From JALUZX01 sp964561605 (GTDB taxonomy: Bacteria > Planctomycetota > UBA1135 > JALUZX01): a stretch of DNA of 64,000 nt. Shown one piece after another: positions 1-8,602 of the stretch. The stretch covers positions 1-64,000 of the forward strand of contig CAZLQD010000012.1 of assembly GCA_964561605.1 (NCBI GenBank). The letters run 5' to 3'. The notes beneath the pieces are model-generated. The model searched no databases, was not told the DNA's origin, and saw only the letters and a program-made list of their open reading frames with translations. The translations under genes and the position numbers were made by a program. Positions within the stretch are counted from its first letter, which is position 1; the number at the start of each line of letters is the position of its first letter.

Positions 1-1
1 G

Positions 2-1801
2 GAACTGGCCCGCTCACAGCAGAAGATCCGCGATACCGTGGAAGAACACATGGACGCCCAGCAGAGGGAATTCTTTCTGCGCGAACAACTCAAGGTGATC
101 CAGCAGGAGCTCGGCATCTCCAAGGATGATCGCACCGCCGATATCGACAAGTACCGCGAACGCATGGCAGAACTGGAGCTCAGCGAGGAAGCCAGGGAAC
201 GTGTCGGGGAAGAACTGGACAAGCTGTCCATCCTCGACACCAGTTCGGCGGAATACAATGTCACCCGCAACTATCTCGACTGGATCACGCTGCTTCCCTG
301 GGGCATCGAATCAGACGCCAATCTGGATCTGGCCTATGCCCGAAAGGTGCTGGACCGGGATCATTTCGGTCTGGACGACGTGAAGGACCGCATCCTGGAG
401 TTCCTGGCCCTGGGCATACAGCGGGGCGAGATCAAGGGGTCCATGATCCTGCTGGTCGGGCCGCCCGGCGTGGGGAAGACATCCATCGGCAAGTCCGTCG
501 CCGAAGCCATGAACCGCAAGTTCTACCGCTTTTCCGTGGGTGGAATGCGCGACGAGGCCGAAATCAAGGGCCACCGCCGCACCTACGTGGGTGCCATGCC
601 CGGGAGGATCGTCCAGGCCCTCAAGCTCTGCGGTTCGGCCAACCCGGTGATCATGCTGGACGAGGTGGACAAGGTGGGGAAGGACTTCCGCGGCGACCCC
701 GCCTCGGCCCTCCTGGAGGTCCTGGATCCCGAGCAGAACCACGAATTCCTGGACCAGTACCTGGACGTGCGCTTCGATCTCTCCAGGATTCTCTTCATCG
801 CCACGGCCAACGTCCTGGACACCATTCCTCCCCCCCTCCTGGACCGTATGGAAGTGATCGAGATTCCCGGGTACGTCCAGGAGGAGAAGATCCAGATCGC
901 AAGGCGGCACCTGATTCCCAGGCAACTCAAGAACCACGGCCTGAAGGCCTCGCAATTGTCCTTCCGCAAGGATGCCCTGGCGGCCATGATCCAGGGCTAC
1001 ACCCGGGAGGCGGGGGTGCGGGGCCTGGAGAAGGCCATCGCCGGGATCTGCCGGAAGACGGCCTTGAGGATCTCCGAGGGGAGGAAGGGAAAGACAGTGG
1101 TGGACGCTTCGTCCCTGGAGAAGTTCCTGGGGGCGCCCCGCTTCGTGGAGGAGGAGGACCGGGAGGTCATGCCGCCGGGCGTCGCCAAGGGCCTGGCCTG
1201 GACCGGATACGGCGGGGACGTCCTCTACATCGAGGCCGCCTCCTGGAGAGGGAGCGGGCGGATCACCCTCACGGGCAAGCTCGGACAGGTCATGGAGGAA
1301 TCCGCCAGGATCGCCCTGGACCACGTGAAATCCAGGGCTTCGGAATTCGGCGTGGACCTGGAGGAGCTGGAACGGCTGGACCTGCATATCCACTTTCCCG
1401 CCGGGGCCATCCCCAAGGACGGGCCCTCGGCGGGAATCACCATCGCCACGGCGGTGATCTCCCTCCTTACGGGAAGGTCCGTTCCCGCCGATCTCGCCAT
1501 GACGGGGGAACTCACTCTCACCGGCGAGGTCCTGGCCATCGGCGGGGTCCGGGAGAAGGTCCTGGCCGCCCAGAGGCGGGGTATCGGGAGGGTGCTCCTT
1601 CCCTTGCCGAACAAGAAAGACATCAAGGAGATCCCCAGGGAGATGCTCAAGGGGTTGAAGATCCGTTACGTCGAGACCTTCTCCGATGTCTACCGGGCCG
1701 TCTTCGGAAGGAGGGCCCGCAGAAAGAAGGACCAGGAGTCCGCCCGGGCCGTCCCGGCCGCCGGGGCGGCGAGAACCAAGAAAGGAGGCCGGAAATCGTG
1801 A
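2..1801 (+). CDS. lon: ATP-dependent Lon protease (5'-truncated)
   Basis: Lon is a cytosolic AAA+ serine protease that degrades misfolded and regulatory proteins. The reading frame is open to the left edge, so the N-terminal substrate-binding part lies outside the window; what remains starts in the coiled region before the ATPase (REFFLREQLKVIQQELG). The Walker A motif GPPGVGKT lies near 458-481, followed by Walker B (VIMLDEVDK). The protease domain carries the Ser-Lys dyad: Ser in PKDGPSAG (codon 1427-1429) and Lys in VREKVLAA (codon 1556-1558). The C-terminus has a basic Arg/Lys-rich tail beyond the usual end. The stop overlaps the GTG start of the next gene by 4 bases, so the two are probably co-transcribed. 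Identity is certain. Confidence 0.97.
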   Translation, partial: ELARSQQKIRDTVEEHMDAQQREFFLREQLKVIQQELGISKDDRTADIDKYRERMAELELSEEARERVGEELDKLSILDTSSAEYNVTRNYLDWITLLPWGIESDANLDLAYARKVLDRDHFGLDDVKDRILEFLALGIQRGEIKGSMILLVGPPGVGKTSIGKSVAEAMNRKFYRFSVGGMRDEAEIKGHRRTYVGAMPGRIVQALKLCGSANPVIMLDEVDKVGKDFRGDPASALLEVLDPEQNHEFLDQYLDVRFDLSRILFIATANVLDTIPPPLLDRMEVIEIPGYVQEEKIQIARRHLIPRQLKNHGLKASQLSFRKDALAAMIQGYTREAGVRGLEKAIAGICRKTALRISEGRKGKTVVDASSLEKFLGAPRFVEEEDREVMPPGVAKGLAWTGYGGDVLYIEAASWRGSGRITLTGKLGQVMEESARIALDHVKSRASEFGVDLEELERLDLHIHFPAGAIPKDGPSAGITIATAVISLLTGRSVPADLAMTGELTLTGEVLAIGGVREKVLAAQRRGIGRVLLPLPNKKDIKEIPREMLKGLKIRYVETFSDVYRAVFGRRARRKKDQESARAVPAAGAARTKKGGRKS

Positions 1802-2364
1802 GAATCCTCCCTCCCCTTCCCTTCGCTCCCGCCGTCCTGGCCGGGATCCTCCTCCTCCAGGGATGCGCCCTGCCCCCCCCCAAGGACTTCGATCCCAGGG
1901 CCTTCCCCGGGCCCAAGGGAACCCTCCGGGTCTCCTCCTCCTTGCCCGGGTTCCTGGTCGTGGAGGACCTGAAGACCGGTGAGAGGTACAGGCTGAAGGG
2001 GGAGAAGGGCCGTTTCCTCTCTCCCGCCGGCAAGCTCCGCGTGGAGACCCTGGAGTTCCGGGCCCGGGACGGGCGGGGCCGGAGATGGATCGTCGCCGCG
2101 AACCTGATGGAGCAGGGGCGGACCCTCCAGGTGGACCTGCCCCCTGGTGGGGTGAAGGAGTTGAACCTGGGCTTTCCCCTGACGGCCAAGGTCCTGGCCT
2201 ACCGCAAGGGGGCCCACTACTACTCCTTCGATCCCAGGCTCCTCGGCCGGGGTGGAGAGAGCTACTACCTGGATTGCCTGGACCAGAAGCAGGGCTTTCC
2301 CGGCTTCAGGATCTTCACGGCCTCGGGGAAGGTCCTCAAGGAGGGTCTCTTCACCTACGGCTGA
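1798..2364 (+). CDS. Predicted lipoprotein, unknown function
   Basis: A 188-residue protein starting at a GTG that overlaps the lon stop (GTGA). Residues 1-22 form a signal peptide ending in the lipobox LLQGC, with Cys23 as the probable lipidated residue, followed by a proline-rich linker. The mature part looks like a small beta-rich domain (for example GTLRVSSSLPGFLVVEDL and KGRFLSPAGKLRVETLEF) and ends in ASGKVLKEGLFTYG. I recognise no family. Its position after lon suggests co-transcription but tells nothing certain about function. Confidence 0.75.
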   Translation: MRILPPLPFAPAVLAGILLLQGCALPPPKDFDPRAFPGPKGTLRVSSSLPGFLVVEDLKTGERYRLKGEKGRFLSPAGKLRVETLEFRARDGRGRRWIVAANLMEQGRTLQVDLPPGGVKELNLGFPLTAKVLAYRKGAHYYSFDPRLLGRGGESYYLDCLDQKQGFPGFRIFTASGKVLKEGLFTYG

Positions 2365-2589
2365 GGGGGCACCTGCGGCCTCTCGTGGAGACGGCCCTCC
2401 CGTGTGAAGGAAGACATCTACGTCCGGCTCCTGCTGGATCCGGGCCCTTTTCCCGTGAAGTTTTCCGACACCCTCCTTCCCCGCTGAAGTTCTCAACCCC
2501 CGGCCGGGGGGAAGCCGATGAACCACCTGACCCCTTCTGTGGACCGGGATGGGGCCCGGTCCCCCAGGAGGGAGCAAAGGGAAGCAGAC

Positions 2590-4470
2590 ATGAAGGTTCG
2601 TCGTGCCATTCTCCTGGTTGTTGCTCCGGCTCTCCTTCTCCCCTTCTTCTCCTGTTCGGGATCGGGCGGCCACGGAGGGCCGCCGGTGATATCCACCATC
2701 CCTCTCCAGCACGGGTCCTCCGGATTCGAGGTGTCCGTCGACCTGGGGGACTACATCGCGGACCCGGATACGGCGGATTCCACCCTGACCCTCACGGAGA
2801 CCTCCTCCTGGGGAGGCTCCTTCTCCGGGACGGTCTACACCAATACCTTCGACACCATGGGGACCTACACGGTGACCTTCAAGGCCACCGATCCGGACGG
2901 AAAATATTCCACCGGTTCCTTCCAGGTCCGCCTGGACAAGGGGGTTCTCTTCGTCTACCACGTGAGCAACGATCTGCGCTACGTGGACGGCGGAACGGGC
3001 TACGTGAAGGACTTCTCGGGGAACGACGGCTATACGGAGGCCTGGTCCGGGACCCTTTCGGACGGGAAGATCGTCTTCAAGAGGACCGTCGGCTCGCAGG
3101 ACGATCTCTACGTCTACGATCCGGTCACGGGGGAGCTGAAGACCGTGGCCGACGATTCGAGCAAGACCGAAACCTACGTCGGCGGAACGAGCTACGGGGC
3201 GATTCTCTACAGCAAGGGCCCGGCGGGAAGCAGGGACCTCTATCTCTACGATCCCTCCACGGACCAGACCACCACGGTCTCCGACAACAGCCTGGACGAC
3301 CTGAACGCCTGCGTTGGCTCCGGCGACGACGTCTACTTCGAGCGGGCCTCCGCCACGGGCCAGAAGGACGTCTGGCACTACGACACCGGCACGGGTGAGC
3401 TCAAGGCCGTCTCCACAAGCACCTACGACGAGGGGATCGACCGGACCCTGGCCAACGGGAACCTGGTCTACTGGAGGCTCAATTCCAACGGCTACAAGGA
3501 CCTCTACTACTACACCACCGGCGGCAATTCCTACACGATCTGCACGGGCAACGAGGACGACGTTTCCGTGGGGGCCACCTCTTCGAGCCACGTCCTCTAT
3601 ACCAAGGGCGGAGCGGGCCTCTACGTCTTCAACGTCTCCACCATGACCTCCGCAACGATCGAGAGCACCGGGACGGTGACCTACAAGACGAGCATGGGCT
3701 CGGGCGACTACGTGATCTACGAGCTCTCCGGGGCGATCTACGCCTACAGGATCTCTACGGGCACCAAGACCACCGTGGCCTCGGCGACGGCGTCCTACAA
3801 GGGGAAGCTCTCCGACGACGGAACCCTGGTCTACGCCAAGTCCAACGATCTCTTCCTCTTCTCCCTCTCCACCGCCACCGCCACGAACATCTCGAATACT
3901 TCCGGAGTATCCAGCGACTTCGACGCCGTCCTCTCCAACGACGACGTGGTCTTCACCGAGTCGGGAGCCTTGAAGTACTGGGACTACTCGGCCTCCTCCA
4001 AGGTGGACGTCTCCACCAGCGACGGGACCGAGAGCTTCGAGGCCGACATGGGAGGAGGTAAGTTCTGCTTCTCCACCACGGGCGGTTCGGGCAACCTCTA
4101 CGTGTGGGACACCGAGGCCGGGTCCGCCTCCACCGTATCCACCGACACCGCGGCGGACACCTACCTGGGGTGCGGCCACGTGGCGAACACCGTCACCACC
4201 GTGACGACCGACTCCTCGGCCCACACCAAGACGACCGTAAAGAAGGTGACCACCAAGCGGGTGGTGCTCTTCTCCCGGGGATCCACTCCCGATCTCTACA
4301 CCTTCACCCTGACCACCGTGGTGACCACGACCACCGTGGAGGACACCTCCACGGGGACCGTCACCTCGGGACCAACGACGAGCACGGCCACTACGGCCGA
4401 TTCCTCGCCCACCAGGGTGACGGAGACCTCCTCCGCGGAGACCTTCGTGACCGCCGTCACGGTGGAATAG
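2590..4470 (+). CDS. Lipoprotein with Ig-like and beta-propeller-like repeats, Thr-rich tail
   Basis: A 626-residue exported protein. The ATG at 2590 starts a signal peptide (KVRRAILLVVAPALLLPFFSC) with a plausible lipobox at Cys22; an in-frame ATG at 2518 would put hydrophilic residues before it and is less likely. Residues about 30-115 resemble an Ig/cadherin-type domain (DPDTADSTLTL...GTYTVTFKATDPDGK). The middle consists of repeated strands such as DDLYVYDPVTGELKTV, RDLYLYDPSTDQTTTV, KDVWHYDTGTGELKAV and NLYVWDTEAGSASTV, typical of TolB/WD-like propellers. The last 90 or so residues are mostly Thr, Val and Ser. It is probably surface-exposed; the ligand is unknown. A strong terminator follows directly. 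Confidence 0.8.
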   Translation: MKVRRAILLVVAPALLLPFFSCSGSGGHGGPPVISTIPLQHGSSGFEVSVDLGDYIADPDTADSTLTLTETSSWGGSFSGTVYTNTFDTMGTYTVTFKATDPDGKYSTGSFQVRLDKGVLFVYHVSNDLRYVDGGTGYVKDFSGNDGYTEAWSGTLSDGKIVFKRTVGSQDDLYVYDPVTGELKTVADDSSKTETYVGGTSYGAILYSKGPAGSRDLYLYDPSTDQTTTVSDNSLDDLNACVGSGDDVYFERASATGQKDVWHYDTGTGELKAVSTSTYDEGIDRTLANGNLVYWRLNSNGYKDLYYYTTGGNSYTICTGNEDDVSVGATSSSHVLYTKGGAGLYVFNVSTMTSATIESTGTVTYKTSMGSGDYVIYELSGAIYAYRISTGTKTTVASATASYKGKLSDDGTLVYAKSNDLFLFSLSTATATNISNTSGVSSDFDAVLSNDDVVFTESGALKYWDYSASSKVDVSTSDGTESFEADMGGGKFCFSTTGGSGNLYVWDTEAGSASTVSTDTAADTYLGCGHVANTVTTVTTDSSAHTKTTVKKVTTKRVVLFSRGSTPDLYTFTLTTVVTTTTVEDTSTGTVTSGPTTSTATTADSSPTRVTETSSAETFVTAVTVE

Positions 4471-4504
4471 GTTCATCGGAGCGCCCCGGAGACCGGGGCC
4501 GACA

Positions 4505-4551
4505 GGCGGGGATGTTGCGGCTCTTCCGGGCCGTCCATCCCCGCCTTTTTT
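4505..4551 (+). terminator. Intrinsic terminator after the propeller lipoprotein
   Basis: A 10-bp perfect stem, GGCGGGGATG (4505-4514) with CATCCCCGCC (4536-4545), is followed at once by six T residues (4546-4551). The 21-base loop contains a further GCGGC/GGCCG pairing. This is a textbook Rho-independent terminator for the plus-strand gene ending at 4470. Confidence 0.88.
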
Positions 4552-4592
4552 CCCGGACTCCCGCCGGCCCGGGAACCCCGTCTCCGGGGGGC

Positions 4593-5084
4593 CTAGGAGA
4601 AGTCCTCCTCTTTCCCCCTCGGTCCCGGGAGGATCTCCTCGTTCAGCTCCAGGAAGGTGGAGGCCCAGCGGTAGTGGTCCAGGAGGCCTTCTCCTGGAAA
4701 TCCCATGCAACGGAAGGCTGCGAATAGGGCTTCCACCGAGGCCAGCCCGCCCTGGGGGTCCGGGGAGAGCTTGGAGACCCGGGGATAGGCGGTGCGCAAT
4801 CCCTTCGGGAGTGAGCGGCGCACCGGGTCCCCTCTCAGGCATCGTTCCAGCCTGGGGAGGAGCCTCCAGGTGGCGTCCAGGATCAGGAGGGGCCTCTCCG
4901 CGTCGGCGGGGCCGAGGACGGGGCCGTCGAAGCCCAGCAGCGTATGGCCCGTGGCGTCGAAGGTGAACCCCTCGCCGGCGGTGAGGAAGGTGAAGCCTTC
5001 CTTCCCCCGAAGGGGTTCCAGGGAACACTTGGAGAGGCGCTCCTTGGGGTGGCGGACGATCACCACAGGCGGGGGGGGCTTCAA
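4593..5084 (-). CDS. Tsr3/DUF367-like protein (possible rRNA aminocarboxypropyltransferase)
   Basis: A 163-residue protein. I chose the TTG at 5084, which overlaps the heptosyltransferase stop and sits 7 bases after GGAGG; longer in-frame starts lie inside that gene. The order of motifs matches the Tsr3 family: HPKERLSKCSLEPL near the N-terminus (compare the family's CDPKKCTGKKL), LLILDATWRLLPRL, RRSLPKGLRTAYP, LASVEALFAAF, and the end YRWASTFLELNEEIL (family: KWGHTFLELNREL). Eukaryotic and archaeal Tsr3 adds the acp group to small-subunit rRNA using SAM. The D-x-T-W motif also recalls bacterial DTW-domain proteins that acp-modify tRNA. Family assignment rests on remembered motifs and is moderately sure; the substrate is open. 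Confidence 0.62.
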   Translation of the reverse strand: MKPPPPVVIVRHPKERLSKCSLEPLRGKEGFTFLTAGEGFTFDATGHTLLGFDGPVLGPADAERPLLILDATWRLLPRLERCLRGDPVRRSLPKGLRTAYPRVSKLSPDPQGGLASVEALFAAFRCMGFPGEGLLDHYRWASTFLELNEEILPGPRGKEEDFS

Positions 5085-6163
5085 GGCTCCACCTCCTCCA
5101 GGAGGGAGCGGACCGCTTCCTCCACGTGGCGGGGGTGAACCCCCAGGATGCAGAGAGGAGCCGGGCAGGACCGGAGCCTGCAGGGGTGGCAGGGGACGGG
5201 ATACCTGAGGATCCGTGCCGGGACTCCGTAAGGGCCGTATACGCTCGGGCTCTTCGGTCCGAAGAGGGCCACGCATGGGACGCCCTGGAGGTGCGCCAGG
5301 TGCATGGGGGCCGAATCCCCCCCCAGGAAGATCCTGGCTTCCCCCACGAGGGCCGCCACCTGGAGGAGGGTCTTCTCCTGGGGGAAGACGGCGAAGGTGC
5401 GCCCCGCTCCCTCCTGGAGGCGGCGCACCAGGTCCTCCTCTCCTCTACCTTCGATCAAGGCCACCCTGGCGTCCGTCTCTTCCGCCAGGGCGGCCAGGAC
5501 CCGGCCGTAGCGCTCGGCGGGCCACCGCTTGTAGGCGTTGTAGGCGCTGGATCCCGGGTGGACGGCGATCCTGGGACCCCTTCCGGGAACCCCCTTCCAG
5601 AACTCCCGGGCCGAGCGGCGGTCCTCCTCCCTCACGGGCAGTGCGGGCCGGGCGAAGGCCGCCGGGATCCCCAGGTGGGCCGCCAGGCGCAGGTCTTTCT
5701 CGATCCGGTGGGTCCCTTCCGGCCCGGGATCGACCCTCTCGCCCACGAAGAGCCAGGCACCCTCCTTGGCTCCCCCCCTGGCGAAGCCGATCTTTCTCTT
5801 CCCCCTGGCGAAGAGCACGTGGAGGCCGCTCTTCATGTTTCCCTGGAGGTCCAGGATCAGGTCGTAACGCCTGGAGCGGAGTTCCCTCAGGTGGCGGAAG
5901 AGCCGGCCCAGGGCGGCGGGCCACTTCCAGGGAAGGCGGAACTCCCTGGCCAGGGTCTTCCTGGGAAAGACCAGGACCCGGTCCAGGAGGGGATGGCCTT
6001 CCAGGATGGACCGGGTCTTCTCCTCGGCCAGCCAGTCGATGCGGGCTCCAGGAAACGCCCGGGCCAGGGCCTCCAGGGTGGGAAGACCGAAAAGGACGTC
6101 TCCCACGGCCGAGAGGCGGACGAGGAGGATCGTGGAGACCTGGGTTTTCGCGTCGGTTGCCAT
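5081..6163 (-). CDS. Glycosyltransferase family 9 (LPS heptosyltransferase-like)
   Basis: A 360-residue GT-B enzyme of the ADP-heptose:LPS heptosyltransferase family, which adds sugars to the inner core of lipopolysaccharide on the cytosolic face of the inner membrane. The N-terminus ILLVRLSAVGDVLFGLPTL is the family's hallmark, followed by YDLILDLQGNMKSG. The C-terminal nucleotide-sugar half has AVHPGSSAYNAYKRWP and the signature FLGGDSAPMHLAHLQGVPCVALFG. It overlaps the downstream Tsr3-like gene and lies divergent to the Kdo-kinase-like gene, a pairing that makes sense for LPS core assembly. Whether it acts on Hep or another core sugar cannot be told from sequence. Confidence 0.9.
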   Translation of the reverse strand: MATDAKTQVSTILLVRLSAVGDVLFGLPTLEALARAFPGARIDWLAEEKTRSILEGHPLLDRVLVFPRKTLAREFRLPWKWPAALGRLFRHLRELRSRRYDLILDLQGNMKSGLHVLFARGKRKIGFARGGAKEGAWLFVGERVDPGPEGTHRIEKDLRLAAHLGIPAAFARPALPVREEDRRSAREFWKGVPGRGPRIAVHPGSSAYNAYKRWPAERYGRVLAALAEETDARVALIEGRGEEDLVRRLQEGAGRTFAVFPQEKTLLQVAALVGEARIFLGGDSAPMHLAHLQGVPCVALFGPKSPSVYGPYGVPARILRYPVPCHPCRLRSCPAPLCILGVHPRHVEEAVRSLLEEVEP

Positions 6164-6230
6164 GGTAGAAGGGGGGGATTATATTGCCTCGCCGGGGCGG
6201 GCGGCTAACGACTCTCCGAGAGGGTTCCTG

Positions 6231-7127
6231 GTGAGCATTCCCCATTCCCTTCCAGGTTTCGTCCGGATCGAGGACAGGAACGGGCTTTTTTTCGTCAGGG
6301 AAGAATATCGAGCTCCCCTGGAGGGGCTGGGTCTGCTCGGACCGGGCCGGGCCTGGGTGGAGACGGAAGGAAGGGGAACCTTGAGGGCCGGGAGGGGCTG
6401 TCCCAGGGTCTTCCCCCTGGACGGCAAGGAGGGCGAGCGGGTGGTGGTCCGTGTCTACCACCACGGCGGGGCCCTCCGCTGGCTCTCCCGCACCCTCTTC
6501 CTGGACAGGACCCGTTCCTTGCGGGAACTCCGCCTCCTGGAACGGATCGCCCAGCTCGGCGTGCCGACCTTGAAGGTCGTGGCCGCCCTGGCCTGGAAGG
6601 TCGTGCCCGGCCTGTACCGCCACGCCCTGGTCACGGTGGAGGAGAAGGGAGCCAAGGACCTGCTCACTTTCCTCCTGGAGGAGGAAAAACCCCGGGAGCG
6701 CAGGCAGGTCCTGGAGGAGGCGGGCCGGGTCGTCCGCCGCCTCCACGACTTCCACGTGGCCCACGCCGATCTCCACCCGGGGAACATCCTGGTCACGGGG
6801 GAGGGGGCCAGGAGGGTCCTGATCATCGACCTGGACCAGTCGGAGATCCGGCCCGTCCTGGACGAGGCGGCCCGGGTCCGGGGCCTGGCCAGGCTGGAGC
6901 GTTTCCTGAGGAAGCTTGCCGAGAGGGAGGGCCTGGACCTGGGCCGGATGGAGAGGATGCGGTTCCTCAAGGGATACTACGGCCGTTTCGGAGACCAGGC
7001 CCGGCGGGAGTTGGGCCTGGTTCGGAGGAGGCTGGCCCGCCATCTCCCTTGGCACAGGGGCGTCTGGGCCGTAGAAGCATTTCTTACAGGAAGGTCGGGC
7101 CGCGGCGGACGGACCCGGGCCTGTTGA
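6231..7127 (+). CDS. Kdo kinase-like / lipopolysaccharide kinase family protein
   Basis: A 298-residue protein of the small kinase family containing KdkA and WaaP, which phosphorylate LPS core sugars. The GTG at 6231 follows GAGAGGG with 6-base spacing; longer in-frame starts run into the divergent heptosyltransferase. The catalytic loop is HADLHPGN (His178 to Asn185) preceded by RLHDFHVA, and the metal-binding acidic motif is LIIDLDQSEIRP. N-terminal features include ERVVVRVYHHGG and RSLRELRLLERIAQLGVPT, as in KdkA. Its neighbour across the promoter region is a core heptosyltransferase, supporting a role in LPS core modification. The exact acceptor is inferred. Confidence 0.82.
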   Translation: MSIPHSLPGFVRIEDRNGLFFVREEYRAPLEGLGLLGPGRAWVETEGRGTLRAGRGCPRVFPLDGKEGERVVVRVYHHGGALRWLSRTLFLDRTRSLRELRLLERIAQLGVPTLKVVAALAWKVVPGLYRHALVTVEEKGAKDLLTFLLEEEKPRERRQVLEEAGRVVRRLHDFHVAHADLHPGNILVTGEGARRVLIIDLDQSEIRPVLDEAARVRGLARLERFLRKLAEREGLDLGRMERMRFLKGYYGRFGDQARRELGLVRRRLARHLPWHRGVWAVEAFLTGRSGRGGRTRAC

Positions 7128-7157
7128 TCCCGGAGCCAGGTTTCCCAGGAGGATCCC

Positions 7158-8582
7158 ATGAGCCTTCGCTTCTACAACACCATGTCCCGGGCAAAGGAGG
7201 AGTTCGAGCCCCTCGAGCCGGGCCGGGCCACCATGTATCACTGTGGGCCCACCGTATACATGCAGGCCTCCATCGGGAACTTCCGGGCCTTCCTCCTGGG
7301 GGACCTCCTGAGGCGCCACCTGGAGTACAGGGGATTCGAGGTCAAGCAGGTGATGAACATCACCGACGTGGGCCACATGACCGACGACGACGAGGACCGG
7401 GGCCGGGACAAGCTCGAGGAGTCGGCCCGGGCCGAGAGGCTCGATCCCCTCCAGATCGCCAGGAAGTACGAGGAACTCTTCCTGCGGGACGTGGACACCC
7501 TGGGTATCCGGAGGGCCCACGTCTACCCAAGGGCCACCGAGCATATCGGGGAGATGCTGGAGATGATCTCCGTCCTCCTGGAAAAGGGCCTGGCCTACGA
7601 GGTGGAGGGAAACGTCTTCTTCGACATCTCCAAGTTTCCTTCCTACGGAAAACTCTCGGGGAAGAACCTGGACGAGCTACACCAGGGGGCCCGGGTGGAG
7701 ATCAATCCCCTGAAACGGGACCCCAGGGACTTCGCCCTCTGGAAGGTGGACCCTCACCACCTCATGCAGTGGGACTCCCCTTGGGGCAGGGGTTTTCCGG
7801 GATGGCACATCGAGTGCTCCGCCATGGCCGTCCGCCACCTGGGACCCCAGATCGATTTCCACACCGGCGGTGAGGACAACATCTTTCCCCACCACGAGTG
7901 CGAGATCGCCCAGTCGGAGGGTTACACGGGAAAGAGCCCCTTCGTCCGCACCTGGATGCACGTGAGGCATCTGCTGGTGGACGGGGGCAAGATGTCCAAG
8001 TCCCTGGGAAACGTCTACACCGTTGCGGACCTCCTGGAGAGGGGCTACACGGGCCCGGAGATCCGGTGGGCCCTCATGCGCGTCCATTACAGGCAGAACC
8101 TGAATTTCACCTTGAAGGGAATGGAGGACGTCCGGAAGGCCCTGTCCAGGATCCGGGCCTGCCGCGCCAGGCTGGGGGAGATCCTCGCGGGAAAGGCTCC
8201 GGCCGGGTCGGATCCGGTGGAGGAGATCTGCGCCCGGGCCCGGGAGGAGATCTTCGGCTCTTTGGACGACGACCTGGACATCGCCGGGGCCCAGGCGGGG
8301 ATCTTCGGTCTCGTCACGGCGGCCAACAAGGCCGAGCCCTCGAGGGAGGGGGCCGAGGAGATCCTCCAGGTCTTCCGGGAGATCGAGGAGGTCCTGGGAA
8401 TCCCCGGGCCGGAGCCCGCCGCGGAAGGCCCTCCCCGGGAGGTGCTGGAATTGGCGGAGAGACGCCGGGAGGCCAGGAAGGCCAGGAACTTCGCCGAGGC
8501 GGACCGGCTGAGGGACGAGATCCAGGCCCTGGGCTGGAAGGTGATCGACACGCCCCAGGGACCGAAGTTCGAAAAGCTCTGA
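7158..8582 (+). CDS. cysS: Cysteinyl-tRNA synthetase
   Basis: A 474-residue class I aminoacyl-tRNA synthetase that charges tRNA-Cys. The ATG follows AGGAGG with 5-base spacing. The zinc site for cysteine recognition is present: Cys29 (HCGPTVY), Cys220 (HIECSAMA), His245 and Glu249 (PHHECE). The KMSKS loop is intact at 278-282 (GKMSKSLGN). The C-terminal DALR and anticodon-binding part ends as usual (RNFAEADRLRDEIQALGWKV). The odd point is the HIGH-type motif: where family members have HIGN, this protein reads ASIGN, with Ser38 in place of the first His. All other hallmarks suggest a working enzyme. Confidence 0.96.
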   Translation: MSLRFYNTMSRAKEEFEPLEPGRATMYHCGPTVYMQASIGNFRAFLLGDLLRRHLEYRGFEVKQVMNITDVGHMTDDDEDRGRDKLEESARAERLDPLQIARKYEELFLRDVDTLGIRRAHVYPRATEHIGEMLEMISVLLEKGLAYEVEGNVFFDISKFPSYGKLSGKNLDELHQGARVEINPLKRDPRDFALWKVDPHHLMQWDSPWGRGFPGWHIECSAMAVRHLGPQIDFHTGGEDNIFPHHECEIAQSEGYTGKSPFVRTWMHVRHLLVDGGKMSKSLGNVYTVADLLERGYTGPEIRWALMRVHYRQNLNFTLKGMEDVRKALSRIRACRARLGEILAGKAPAGSDPVEEICARAREEIFGSLDDDLDIAGAQAGIFGLVTAANKAEPSREGAEEILQVFREIEEVLGIPGPEPAAEGPPREVLELAERRREARKARNFAEADRLRDEIQALGWKVIDTPQGPKFEKL

Positions 8583-8602
8583 GCCGGAAATGGCGGGGCG
8601 GG

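Noticed and set aside
1690..5028. Very long open frame on the minus strand across lon and two lipoprotein genes
   Set aside because: It is antisense to three well-supported genes, is full of Gly/Arg/Pro low complexity, and reflects high third-position GC. No domain is visible.
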